A DNA stretch of 64,000 nucleotides from Glycomyces terrestris (GTDB lineage Bacteria > Actinomycetota > Actinomycetes > Mycobacteriales > Micromonosporaceae). Location: positions 186,001 to 250,000 of the forward strand of contig NZ_RSEB01000005.1 of the NCBI RefSeq assembly GCF_003933745.1, read 5' to 3'. Made by a program: the position numbers and the translations under genes. Below, in pieces: positions 49,904 to 58,553 of this stretch. Position 1 is the stretch's first letter, and each line of letters begins with the position of its first letter. Under the pieces are notes generated by a model. It saw nothing but the letters and a program-made list of their open reading frames with translations, searched no databases and was not told the origin of the DNA.

Positions 49904-50329
49904 TCACCGTTTCGGGGGTCGGGAGAGTTGGCTGCTGACGTACCAGCAGTAGGCCCACACGGCCGCGAACACCAGGCCCGCGACGCCGAGGGACCAGTGG
50001 AGCGGCCAGCAGGCGATCACCGCGGCCTGGAGGACCGCGCCGGTGGGCCACACCCAGGGGCGCTTCGCCATGCCGGCCAGGACGATCGCGGCGACGACGA
50101 GGGCGCCGATCGCGACCGTCGCGGGCGCGGGGTCGTCGAGGACCATCCGCATCGGGACGATCGCCAGCAGCAGCGCGAGCGCCTCGAACGCGAGCGCGAG
50201 CGCCGCCAGGCTGCGGGCGGCCCGGGCCGGGTCGCGCAGGCCCGAGCGGGACTCGTCGGGCTCCTCCCAGGGGGCCTCGGCCTCCTCGGGCTCCTCCGGG
50301 TGCTCGGGCTCGGGGCTCCGGTCAGCCAC
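49904..50329 (-). CDS. DUF4233-like four-span membrane protein
   Basis: The protein has 141 residues with a GTG start. An acidic cytosolic N-terminus (about 1-35) precedes four hydrophobic segments (LAALALAFEALALLLAIV, ATVAIGALVVAAIVLAGMA, VLQAAVIACWPLHW, LGVAGLVFAAVWAYCWYV). DUF4233 proteins are regularly encoded next to folC in actinobacteria, as here, where the start overlaps the folC stop by 8 bases. The role is unknown. Confidence 0.85.
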   Translation of the reverse strand: MADRSPEPEHPEEPEEAEAPWEEPDESRSGLRDPARAARSLAALALAFEALALLLAIVPMRMVLDDPAPATVAIGALVVAAIVLAGMAKRPWVWPTGAVLQAAVIACWPLHWSLGVAGLVFAAVWAYCWYVSSQLSRPPKR

Positions 50330-51674
50330 GGCGGCCGACCAGGATGCGGCGGGCGTCGGCGACGGTGAACACCGAGCCGGTGACGAGGACGCCGCCGCCC
50401 GACTCGTACAGGTCGTCGGCCTCCTCGGCGAGCTCGATGCCGCGCGCGATCGCGTCCCGCAGATGCGGCAGGACGTGCACGCGCTCCTCGCCGAAGACCT
50501 CGACGGCGAGCTTCGCGAGGGTCGCGGCGGGCATGGCCCGGTCCGAGGAGGACTTCGTCACGACGATCTCGTCGAGGACCGGCTCGAGGAGTTCGAGCAT
50601 GTGGTCGGTCTCCTTGTCGGCGAGCATCCCGACGACGCCGACGAGCTTGCGGAAGTTGAACTCCTCCTCGACGGCCTTCGTCATCGCCTCCATGCCGGCC
50701 GGGTTGTGCGCGGCGTCGAGGATGACGGCCGGGGCGGTGCGCACGACCTCGAGGCGGCCCGGGGAGGTGAACTCCGCGAACGCCTGGCCGACGACCTCGG
50801 CGTCGAGGGCCTTCGGCTCGCCGGCGCCGAGCAGGACCTCGACGGCCGCGAGCGCCAGCGCCGCGTTGTGCGCCTGGTACTCGCCGTGCAGCGGCAGGAA
50901 CAGGTCCTGGTAGCGGGCGGCCTTCGTCTCGATGGTGAGCAGCTGCCCGCCGACGGCGACCTCGCGGGAGGTCACCTCGAAGCCGCGGCCCTCGGGCACG
51001 AGCTTCGCGCCCACGGCCTGGGCGCGGCGCAGCAGCGGCTCCATCGCGGAGCGCTCCTGGACCGAGGTGACGAGCGTCGATCCCTCGTGGACGATCCCGG
51101 CCTTCATCGTCGCGATCTCGGCGAGCGTCTCGCCGAGCCACTTGGTGTGGTCGATGCCGATCGGGGTGATGACCGCGACCTCGGCGCCCAGGATGTTCGT
51201 CGAGTCCGTCTCGCCGCCGAGGCCGACCTCGACGACGCCGACGTCGATCGGCGTGTCCGCGAACGCGCCCATGGCGAGCGCGACGGTCATCTCGAAGTAG
51301 GTGAGCGGCTCGCTGGCCTCGCGGTCCACGAGTTCGGCGAGCGGCGCGATCTCGTAGTACTGCTGCGCGAGGCGCTCAGCGCTGATCGGCTCGCCGTCGA
51401 CGCAGATCCGCTCGGTGACGTCGTTCAGGTGCGGCGAGGTGAACATGCCGGTGCGCAGGCCGTGGCCGCGCAGCAGCCGCTCGATCATGCGGGTGGTGGA
51501 CGTCTTGCCGTTCGTCCCGGTGATGTGGACGGACCGGAACGAGCGCTGCGGGTCGCCCATGAGGTCCAGCAGCTGCTTGATGCGGTCGAGCGTGAAGTCC
51601 CAGCGGGAGAACCCGCGGGCCTCCAGCGCCGCTTCGACTTGCGCCAGTTCGGCGTTCAATGTGTGGTCCCCCAT
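50322..51674 (-). CDS. folC: Folylpolyglutamate/dihydrofolate synthase
   Basis: FolC adds glutamate to folates. The 450-residue protein has the Mur-ligase-type P-loop HITGTNGKTSTTRM (53-59 core), SPHLNDVTERICVDG, VEVGLGGETDSTN, the HNPAGMEAM segment and a C-terminal domain with VLVTGSVFTVADARRIL. The ATG at 51674 has no good ribosome site. It follows valS by 43 bp that include a strong hairpin and precedes the DUF4233-like gene by overlap. Confidence 0.95.
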   Translation of the reverse strand: MGDHTLNAELAQVEAALEARGFSRWDFTLDRIKQLLDLMGDPQRSFRSVHITGTNGKTSTTRMIERLLRGHGLRTGMFTSPHLNDVTERICVDGEPISAERLAQQYYEIAPLAELVDREASEPLTYFEMTVALAMGAFADTPIDVGVVEVGLGGETDSTNILGAEVAVITPIGIDHTKWLGETLAEIATMKAGIVHEGSTLVTSVQERSAMEPLLRRAQAVGAKLVPEGRGFEVTSREVAVGGQLLTIETKAARYQDLFLPLHGEYQAHNAALALAAVEVLLGAGEPKALDAEVVGQAFAEFTSPGRLEVVRTAPAVILDAAHNPAGMEAMTKAVEEEFNFRKLVGVVGMLADKETDHMLELLEPVLDEIVVTKSSSDRAMPAATLAKLAVEVFGEERVHVLPHLRDAIARGIELAEEADDLYESGGGVLVTGSVFTVADARRILVGRRG

Positions 51675-51687
51675 GGTGGAAGGGGAG

Positions 51688-51711
51688 GCCGGGCCGCGGG
51701 AGCGGCCCGGC
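51688..51711 (-). terminator. Hairpin between valS and folC
   Basis: Perfect 9-bp arms (51688-51696 and 51703-51711) with a 6-base loop lie in the short gap between two same-strand genes. It could lower folC expression relative to valS or process the mRNA. Confidence 0.5.
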
Positions 51712-51717
51712 CCCCGC

Positions 51718-54336
51718 TTACGCGAGTCGTTCGAGCTGCGCGGTGATGCGCGCGATGTCGGCCTCCGCGGTCGCCTTGCGCGCCTTGATCTTGTCGACCA
51801 CGGCGTCCGGCGCCTTGGCGAGGAAGGCCTCGTTGCCGAGCTTCCCGGCCGTCCCGGCGAGCTCCTTCTCGGCGACCTTCAGGGCCTTCTCCAGGCGCGC
51901 CCGCTCGGCCGCGACGTCGATCGTCCCCGAGGTGTCGAGGGCGACGGCCGCGTGCTCGGACACGGCGAGCTCGGCGGTCGGCGCGAAGCCCTCCCCCTCG
52001 GCCTCCAGCCGCACGAGCGCGCGGATGAGCGGCTCCTGGTCGGCCAGGCCGGCCGCGTCCAGGCCCGTGAACCGCGCCGGCACCGGCTGGCTCGGCTTCA
52101 CGCCCTGGTCCGAGCGGAAGCGCCGCACCTCGGTGACGAGGTGCTGGAGGGCGCCCACGAGGCGCTCGGCCTCGTCGTCGGCGCCGGCCGGCACCGGCCA
52201 CGCGGCCACGGTGAGCGAGTCGCCCTGCGCCTCGGTGCCGGTGAGCGTGAGCCACAGCTCCTCGGTGACGAACGGGATCACCGGGTGCAGCAGGCGCAGC
52301 AGCTGGTCGAAGACGTGGCCGATGACGCGGCGGGTGTCCTCGGCGCGCTGCCCGCCCTCGGCGAGCACCGGCTTGGTCAGCTCCAGGTACCAGTCGAAGA
52401 CGTCGTCCCACGCGAAGTGGTACAGCGCGTCCATCGCCTTCGCGAACTCGTACTGCCCGAGGTGGCCGTCGACGGCCTCGATCGTGCGCGAGAGCCGCGA
52501 GAGGATCCACCGGTCGATGAGCGACAGGTCCGTGGGCAGGTCCCCGTCGAGGGTCGCGCCGCTCATGAGCGCGAACCGGGTGCCGTTCCACAGCTTGTTG
52601 CAGAAGTTCCGGGCGACCTCGGCCAGCTCGATCGAGGCGATCGCGTCCGCGCCGGGGTTCGCGTCGCGCGCGAGCATGAACCGCAGCGCGTCGGCCCCGT
52701 ACTGGTCGACCACCTCGAGCGGGTCGATGCCGTTCCCGGAGGACTTCGACATCTTCTTGCCGTGCTTGTCGCGCAGGAGGCCGTGCAGGAACACCTCCCC
52801 GAAGGGCGCCTTGCCCATCGCGTAGGTCCCGAACATCATCATCCGGACCACCCAGAAGAAGATGATGTCCCAGCCGGTCACCAGCACCGCGGTCGGATAG
52901 AACTTCTCGAGCGCCTTCGTGTCCTCGGGCCAGCCGAACGTGGAGAACGGCCACAGGCCGGAGGAGAACCACGTGTCGAGCACGTCGGGGTCCTGCACGT
53001 AGCCCTCGGGCGCGGTCTCGCCCGGGCCCACGCACACCTCTTCCCCGTTCGGGCCGTACCAGATCGGGATGCGGTGGCCCCACCACAGCTGGCGCGAGAT
53101 GCACCAGTCGAGGAGGTTGTCGACCCACGAGAAGTAGCGCTTCTCCATCTCCGGCGGGTAGATCTTCGTCTCGCCGTTGCGGACGGCGTCGCCGGCCGTC
53201 TTCGCGAGGCGCTCGACCTTCACGAACCACTGCTTCGACAGGCGCGGCTCCACGGTCGTGTCGCAGCGCTCGCAGTGCCCGACCGCGTGCATGTACGGGC
53301 GCTTCTCGGCCACGATGCGGCCCTCGGCGCGCAGCGCGGCGGCGATCGCCGAGCGGGCCTCGAACCGGTCGAGCCCTTCGAACGGGCCGTGCGCGGTGAT
53401 CACGCCGCGCTCGTCCATGATGAGGATCGACTCCAGGCCGTGGCGCTGGCCGATCGCGAAGTCGTTCGGGTCGTGCGCGGGCGTCACCTTGACGGCGCCG
53501 GTCCCGAACTCGGGGTCGACGTGCGCGTCGGCCACGATCGGGATGCGGCGGCCGGTGAACGGCACCTCGACGGTGGTGCCGAGGAGGTGCCGGTACCGCT
53601 CGTCGTCGGGGTGCACGGCCACGGCGGTGTCGCCGAGCATCGTCTCGAGCCGGGTCGTGGCGACCACGATCGACGCGTCGCCCTCGCCGTAGCGCATCGA
53701 CACGAGCTCGCCGGCGTCCTCCTGGTGCTCCACCTCGATGTCGGAGAGCGCGGTCATGCACCGCGGGCACCAGTTGATGATGCGCTCGGCGCGGTAGATC
53801 ATGCCGTCGTCGTACATGCGCTTGAACATGGTCTGCACGGCCGCCGACAGCCCGTCGTCGAGGGTGAACCGCTCGCGGTCCCAGTCGACGCCGTCGCCGA
53901 TCTTCTTCATCTGCGAGGAGATGCGCTCGTGGTAGACGTCCTTCCACTCCCACACCTTGTCCACGAACGCCTCGCGGCCGAGGTCGTGGCGGGACAGGCC
54001 CTCCTTGTCGGCGAGCTGGCGCTCCACCACGTTCTGGGTGGAGATGCCGGCGTGGTCGGTGCCCGGCAGGAACAGGGCCTCCTTGCCGCGCATGCGCTCG
54101 CGCCGCACCAGCGTGTCGATGAGGGTGTGGTCGAGCGCGTGCCCGAGGTGGAGCTGCCCCGTCACGTTCGGCGGGGGGATCACGATCGCGTAGGGCTCGC
54201 GGTCGGAGTCGTCGTCAGCCTTGAACCGGCCGTCGGCTACCCACTTCGCGTAGCGTCGCGCCTCTACCTCTACGGGCGCGTACGTCTTCGGAAGTTGGGT
54301 CTCCGGGGCCGGCGTCTTCTCAGCTGCGTCTGTCAC
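51718..54336 (-). CDS. valS: Valyl-tRNA synthetase
   Basis: The protein has 872 residues. The HIGH motif is HLGHA (63-67) in [23 protein letters not shown] lies near residue 526 ([15 protein letters not shown]), and the editing domain and C-terminal coiled coil ([14 protein letters not shown]...) are complete. The GTG at 54336 is the likely start, with GGAG close upstream. No T-box-like sequence is seen in the 42-bp gap to meaB. Confidence 0.96.
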   Translation of the reverse strand: MTDAAEKTPAPETQLPKTYAPVEVEARRYAKWVADGRFKADDDSDREPYAIVIPPPNVTGQLHLGHALDHTLIDTLVRRERMRGKEALFLPGTDHAGISTQNVVERQLADKEGLSRHDLGREAFVDKVWEWKDVYHERISSQMKKIGDGVDWDRERFTLDDGLSAAVQTMFKRMYDDGMIYRAERIINWCPRCMTALSDIEVEHQEDAGELVSMRYGEGDASIVVATTRLETMLGDTAVAVHPDDERYRHLLGTTVEVPFTGRRIPIVADAHVDPEFGTGAVKVTPAHDPNDFAIGQRHGLESILIMDERGVITAHGPFEGLDRFEARSAIAAALRAEGRIVAEKRPYMHAVGHCERCDTTVEPRLSKQWFVKVERLAKTAGDAVRNGETKIYPPEMEKRYFSWVDNLLDWCISRQLWWGHRIPIWYGPNGEEVCVGPGETAPEGYVQDPDVLDTWFSSGLWPFSTFGWPEDTKALEKFYPTAVLVTGWDIIFFWVVRMMMFGTYAMGKAPFGEVFLHGLLRDKHGKKMSKSSGNGIDPLEVVDQYGADALRFMLARDANPGADAIASIELAEVARNFCNKLWNGTRFALMSGATLDGDLPTDLSLIDRWILSRLSRTIEAVDGHLGQYEFAKAMDALYHFAWDDVFDWYLELTKPVLAEGGQRAEDTRRVIGHVFDQLLRLLHPVIPFVTEELWLTLTGTEAQGDSLTVAAWPVPAGADDEAERLVGALQHLVTEVRRFRSDQGVKPSQPVPARFTGLDAAGLADQEPLIRALVRLEAEGEGFAPTAELAVSEHAAVALDTSGTIDVAAERARLEKALKVAEKELAGTAGKLGNEAFLAKAPDAVVDKIKARKATAEADIARITAQLERLA

Positions 54337-54378
54337 CGCTCCAGTCTACGAAGTCGCACGGTGGGAAGGCGAAGAGGT

Positions 54379-55332
54379 TTAGCCGGTGTCGCCTGTGCCA
54401 ATCTCCGGCCCGCCCGCGCCCCCGCGGAGCACGGTCCCGGCGGCGGAGGCGACGTCGAGCTCCCCCTCGGCGACGGCGGCCGCCAGCGCCTCGGGGACGG
54501 CGAACCGCACCCGCAGGGCCGCGTCGACGCGGGCGCGGATCTCGGCGGCGGCCCGGCGGCGGCGCTTGGCGGCGAGGCGGTCGCCCTCGGCGAGCCAGTC
54601 GCGGTGCTTGGCGATCGCGGCGACGAGGTCGTCGATCCCCTTGGCCTCTGAGGCGACGGTGGTGCACACGGGCTGGCGCCACTCGCCGGGCTCGCGGCGG
54701 ACGAGGCTCATCATGGCGCGCAGGTCGCGGACGGTGCCGTCGGCGCCGGGCCGGTCGGCCTTGTTCACGACGTACACGTCGGCGATCTCGACGACGCCGG
54801 CCTTGACCGCCTGGATGCCGTCGCCCATGCCGGGGGCGAGCAGCAGGAGGGTGGTGTCGGCGAGGGAGGCGATCTCGACCTCGGCCTGGCCGACGCCGAC
54901 GGTCTCGACGATGACGACGTCGAAGCCGAGCCCTTCGAGGAGCCGCACGCCCGCGGTGGTGGTCGCGGCGAGGCCGCCGAGGTGGCCGCGGGTGGCGACC
55001 GAGCGGATGTAGACGCCGGGGTCGAGGGCGTGGTCGGCCATGCGCACCCGGTCGCCGAGGATCGCGCCGCCCGAGAACGGGCTGGAGGGGTCGACGGCGA
55101 GGACGCCGACGCGCAGGCCCTGCGCGCGCCAGGCGGCGATGAGGGCGGACACGAGCGTGGACTTGCCGACGCCGGGCGAGCCGGTGATGCCGACGATCTG
55201 CGCGTCGCCGCCCTTGACCAGGCCCGCGAGCGCGGGGGCGGCGGCGGTGTCGTTCTCGACGACGGTGAGGAGGCGGGCGGTGGCCCGGCGGTCTCCCGCG
55301 CGGGCCGCCGCCACCAGGTCGGGCAGACCCAT
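54379..55332 (-). CDS. meaB: MeaB-like GTPase (methylmalonyl-CoA mutase chaperone)
   Basis: MeaB protects and reactivates methylmalonyl-CoA mutase. The 317-residue protein has P-loop GSPGVGKST (51-59), DPSSPFSGGAILGDRVRM, RGHLGGLA, ETVGVGQAE and the NKADRPGAD G4 motif. AAGGGAG lies before ATG 55332. It sits next to a thiolase and to the epimerase of the same pathway. Confidence 0.94.
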   Translation of the reverse strand: MGLPDLVAAARAGDRRATARLLTVVENDTAAAPALAGLVKGGDAQIVGITGSPGVGKSTLVSALIAAWRAQGLRVGVLAVDPSSPFSGGAILGDRVRMADHALDPGVYIRSVATRGHLGGLAATTTAGVRLLEGLGFDVVIVETVGVGQAEVEIASLADTTLLLLAPGMGDGIQAVKAGVVEIADVYVVNKADRPGADGTVRDLRAMMSLVRREPGEWRQPVCTTVASEAKGIDDLVAAIAKHRDWLAEGDRLAAKRRRRAAAEIRARVDAALRVRFAVPEALAAAVAEGELDVASAAGTVLRGGAGGPEIGTGDTG

Positions 55333-56492
55333 CAGGCTCCCTTGATGACGACGGCGTCGCCTTGGCCGCCGCCGCCGCACAGGCCCGCGGCGCCGAGCCG
55401 GCCCGGGCCGAGCTGGCGCGCGAGGGTCTGGGCGAGGCGGGCGCCGGAGGCGCCGATCGGGTGGCCGAGGGCGATCGCACCGCCGTCGGGGTTGACCCGG
55501 TCGAGGTCGACGCCGAGGGTCTCGGCGGAGGCGAGGACGACGGCGGCGAACGCCTCGTTCATCTCGACCATGTCGAGGTCCGCGGCGGTCGCGCCGACCA
55601 TGGCGAGGGCCTTCGCGATCGCGTTGGCGGGCTGGTCGAGCAGCGAGTTGTCGGGGCCGGCGACCGAGGCGTAGGCGAGGATCTCGGCGGTCCAGGCCCA
55701 GCCGTTTGCCTCGGCGAGCGACTTGCGGGCGAGCACGAGCGCGGAGGCGCCGTCGGAGATCTGGGACGCGGAGGCGGCGGTGATGGTGCCGTTCTCGGTG
55801 AACGCGGGTCGCAGCTGCGCGAGGCTCTCCGGGGTCGACTCGGGGCGGACGCCTTCGTCGGCGTCGACGTAGCCGCGGCGGGTCTCGACGGGCGTGATCT
55901 CCTCGGCGAGGCGCTCGGCGGCCTTGGCGGCGCGCTGGTGCGAGTGGGCGGCGAACGCGTCCTGCTGCTCGCGGGTGATGCTGCGGCCCTTGAGGTGCCG
56001 CTCGGTGGACTCGCCCATGGAGATGCCGTCGTAGGCGTCGGTGAGGCCGTCGTGGGCGAGGTGGTCGAGGAGGACGGCGTCGCCGTACTTGTGGCCGCGG
56101 CGCGAGCCGGGCAGCAGGTGCGGGGCGCGGCTCATCGACTCCATGCCGCCGGCGACGACGACGTCGGCGGCGCCGCCGCGGATGAGCTGGGCGGCGAGGC
56201 CGACGGCGGTGAGCCCGGAGAGGCACACCTTGTTCACCGCCAGCGCGGGCACGCGCATGGGCAGGCCGGCGGCCACGGCGGCCTGGCGGGCGGGGTTCTG
56301 GCCGCATCCGGCGGGCAGGACCTGCCCGAGGAGGACCTGGTCGACCAGGTCGGGGCCGACGCCCGCGCGTTCGATGGCGGCTCTGATGGCGGTCCCGGCC
56401 AGGTCGGTGGCGGGGATGTCGGCGAGCGCCCCGTTGAAGCGCCCGATGGGTGTCCGGGCGGCGGCGAGGATGACGATGGTGTCGTCGTTCAT
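55332..56492 (-). CDS. Acetyl-CoA C-acetyltransferase (thiolase)
   Basis: The 386-residue thiolase has catalytic Cys90 (NKVCLSGL), His344 (GHPIG) and Cys372 (LCGGGG). Its length and full motif set match biosynthetic/degradative thiolases of the acetoacetyl-CoA type. GGAGG precedes ATG 56492. Its stop overlaps the meaB start by one base (TGATG). In Streptomyces the equivalent gene lies between meaB and mce, as here. Confidence 0.94.
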   Translation of the reverse strand: MNDDTIVILAAARTPIGRFNGALADIPATDLAGTAIRAAIERAGVGPDLVDQVLLGQVLPAGCGQNPARQAAVAAGLPMRVPALAVNKVCLSGLTAVGLAAQLIRGGAADVVVAGGMESMSRAPHLLPGSRRGHKYGDAVLLDHLAHDGLTDAYDGISMGESTERHLKGRSITREQQDAFAAHSHQRAAKAAERLAEEITPVETRRGYVDADEGVRPESTPESLAQLRPAFTENGTITAASASQISDGASALVLARKSLAEANGWAWTAEILAYASVAGPDNSLLDQPANAIAKALAMVGATAADLDMVEMNEAFAAVVLASAETLGVDLDRVNPDGGAIALGHPIGASGARLAQTLARQLGPGRLGAAGLCGGGGQGDAVVIKGA

Positions 56493-56534
56493 GGCTGACC
56501 TCCGTTGGTCGAATCGCTCGATACGCTCGATCGT

Positions 56535-56963
56535 ATGACGTTCACTGAGGGAATCGGATTGCGGCGCATCGATCACGTCGGCATCGCGGTGCCCGACCTC
56601 GACGCGGCCCTGGAATGGTACGAGGGCGCGCTCGGCGGGCGGGCGGTGCACCGCGAGGTCAACGAGGCGCAGGGGGTCGTCGAGGTGATGGTGGCGTGGC
56701 CGGAGGGCGGCGCGCAGGTGCAGCTGCTGGCGCCGCTCACCCCGGAGTCGACGATCGCGAAGTTCCTGGGGACCAGGGGCCCCGGGCTCCAGCAGCTGGC
56801 GTTCACCGTCGCGGACGTCGAGGCGGCGGCGGCCGCGCTGCGCGCCAGGGGCACCCGGCTGCTGTACGAGGAGGCGCGCGAGGGCACGGCCGGGTCGCGG
56901 ATCAACTTCGTGCACCCGAAGGACGCCGGGGGCGTGCTCGTCGAACTGGTCCAACCCGCCTAG
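56535..56963 (+). CDS. mce: Methylmalonyl-CoA epimerase
   Basis: This VOC-fold metalloenzyme interconverts 2R- and 2S-methylmalonyl-CoA. The 142-residue protein has IDHVGIAVPDLDAALEWYEGALGG and GLQQLAFTVADVEAAAAALRARG, with His/Glu ligand candidates in these motifs and in the C-terminal HPKDAGGVLVELVQ. ATG 56535 is the start. It is divergent from the thiolase gene across only 42 bp, so promoters must overlap. Confidence 0.93.
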   Translation: MTFTEGIGLRRIDHVGIAVPDLDAALEWYEGALGGRAVHREVNEAQGVVEVMVAWPEGGAQVQLLAPLTPESTIAKFLGTRGPGLQQLAFTVADVEAAAAALRARGTRLLYEEAREGTAGSRINFVHPKDAGGVLVELVQPA

Positions 56964-57179
56964 GCCCCTTCGCAGGTCAGGGGCGAGAGTCACCAAGAGT
57001 GTCGGATAGATGACGCCGTTCGGGTGACACCTGGAGGACACCGAAACTTCACCGCGTTCGACTTCCGTGTCGTTCCAAGGGTTTCGCCCGATTTGCGGCT
57101 ACTGTTGCGGGTGGTTCCCGCTCCACAAACCCCTGACCTTGCTGTCGACATTCCCATGCGCGTCTGCAAGTATTGGTCC

Positions 57180-58379
57180 ATGTCGCAGCAGCCCTCCAGC
57201 AGTACCTTTTTCGACAACGACCAATCGGTGCCGGAATTCCCCGTGCAGTTGCGGGGTTACGACCGGCACCAGGTGGATGACTTCATCCAGAAGAACCTGG
57301 CCAAGCTGACCCAGACCGAGCAGCAGCGCACCGAGGCCGAGCAGCGGATGACGGACGCCCAGCGTCGTCTGCGCCAGGCCGAGCAGCGCATCCAGGGCCT
57401 CGAGCAGCGCCTCGCCGAGCAGCAGAAGCAGCTCGAGGAGAACACGCGCCCGACCCTGTCCGGTCTCGGCACCCGCGTCGAGCAGATCCTCCGTCTGGCC
57501 GAGGAGCAGGCCAACGAGCACCGCGCCGAGGCGAAGCGCGAGACCGAGGGCATCCTCTCGGCCGCCCGCCTGGAGTCGCGCGAGATCACCGACGCCGCCC
57601 GCGGCGAGGCCGGTTCGCTGAAGCAGAACGCCGAGCGCGAGGCCAACGCGCTGCGCACCCAGGTGGAGCGCGAGGTCGCGGAGCTGCGGACCAACGCCCG
57701 CCGCGAGTGCGAGACCCTCCGCGCCGACGCCGAGCGCGAGACCAAGCAGCTGCGCACCGCGACCGGCCACGAGGTCGCCGAGCTCAAGGCGTCCGTCGAG
57801 CGCGAGGTCGCGACCCTCCGCGCCACGGCCGACCGCGAGATCACCCAGCTGCGCGCCAAGGCCGCCCGCGAGGCCGAGGAGAAGCGCGCCGAGGCCGCGA
57901 AGCTGTTCGCCGAGGCGAAGGAGAAGCGCGACAAGGACCTCCAGGCCCTCGACCTCGAACTGGCCGAGCGCAAGGAGAAGGCCGAGCGCGAGGAGTCCGA
58001 GCGCCACACCCGCGCCGTCGCCGAGACGCAGAAGCTGGTGTCCGACGCCGAGAACCGCGCCCGCGACGCCGAGGAGCGCGCGAAGGCCGCCGAGACCCGC
58101 GGCGAGGAGAAGCGCACCGAGGCCGACAAGTACGCCGAGGACACCACGTCCAAGGCGAAGAAGGACGCGAACAAGCTCGTCAGCGACGCCAAGGCCGAGG
58201 CCGAGCGCCTGCTCGCCGACGCGAAGTCCGACGCGGAGCGCGTCACCAAGGACGCCGAGTCCAAGGTGGCCGAGCTCACCGCCAAGCGCGACCAGGTGCA
58301 GGAGACGCTGCGGAACCTCAGCGGTCTGGTCAGCGGCGCCCTCGGCGGGGCGCTCGGGCAGCAGGACGGCGACAAGTAG
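57180..58379 (+). CDS. DivIVA-like coiled-coil protein (Scy/FilP neighbourhood)
   Basis: The protein has 399 residues. After a short Ser/Gln-rich start, residues about 20-36 hold PVQLRGYDRHQVDDFIQ, the DivIVA-type N-terminal motif. From about 37 to 375 it is an unbroken alpha-helical coiled coil of Ala/Glu/Arg heptads. In Streptomyces, FilP and Scy lie downstream of the epimerase gene and organise polar growth. ATG 57180 lies a few bases after TATTGG (57171-57176), so the mRNA may be leaderless; no ribosome site is present. Confidence 0.78.
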   Translation: MSQQPSSSTFFDNDQSVPEFPVQLRGYDRHQVDDFIQKNLAKLTQTEQQRTEAEQRMTDAQRRLRQAEQRIQGLEQRLAEQQKQLEENTRPTLSGLGTRVEQILRLAEEQANEHRAEAKRETEGILSAARLESREITDAARGEAGSLKQNAEREANALRTQVEREVAELRTNARRECETLRADAERETKQLRTATGHEVAELKASVEREVATLRATADREITQLRAKAAREAEEKRAEAAKLFAEAKEKRDKDLQALDLELAERKEKAEREESERHTRAVAETQKLVSDAENRARDAEERAKAAETRGEEKRTEADKYAEDTTSKAKKDANKLVSDAKAEAERLLADAKSDAERVTKDAESKVAELTAKRDQVQETLRNLSGLVSGALGGALGQQDGDK

Positions 58380-58428
58380 AAAAACCCGACGAACAAGTAA
58401 ACCTGGCGAATCCGCGTTACCGTCGAAA

Positions 58429-58534
58429 CCTACGACAGTGAAGAATGATCGTAGGCGTAGGTCGACGGTGGAGGAACCACAGCTCGGCCGCGTCCCGTCA
58501 CATCCGGTCCCTATCCGGAGGTGGCGGGACGCGG
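58429..58534 (+). promoter_or_regulatory. Structured leader ahead of the second coiled-coil gene
   Basis: Two hairpins stand in the 174-bp gap. The first has 7-bp arms (58429-58435 and 58449-58455). The second has 14-bp arms (58488-58501 and 58521-58534, one G-U pair) and an inner 5-bp stem (58503-58507 with 58515-58519). The second ends 20 bases before the start codon, close to the ribosome site. It could act as a terminator of the first gene or as a translational control. Confidence 0.45.
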
Positions 58535-58553
58535 CTTACGTGAGGATGAGGGC

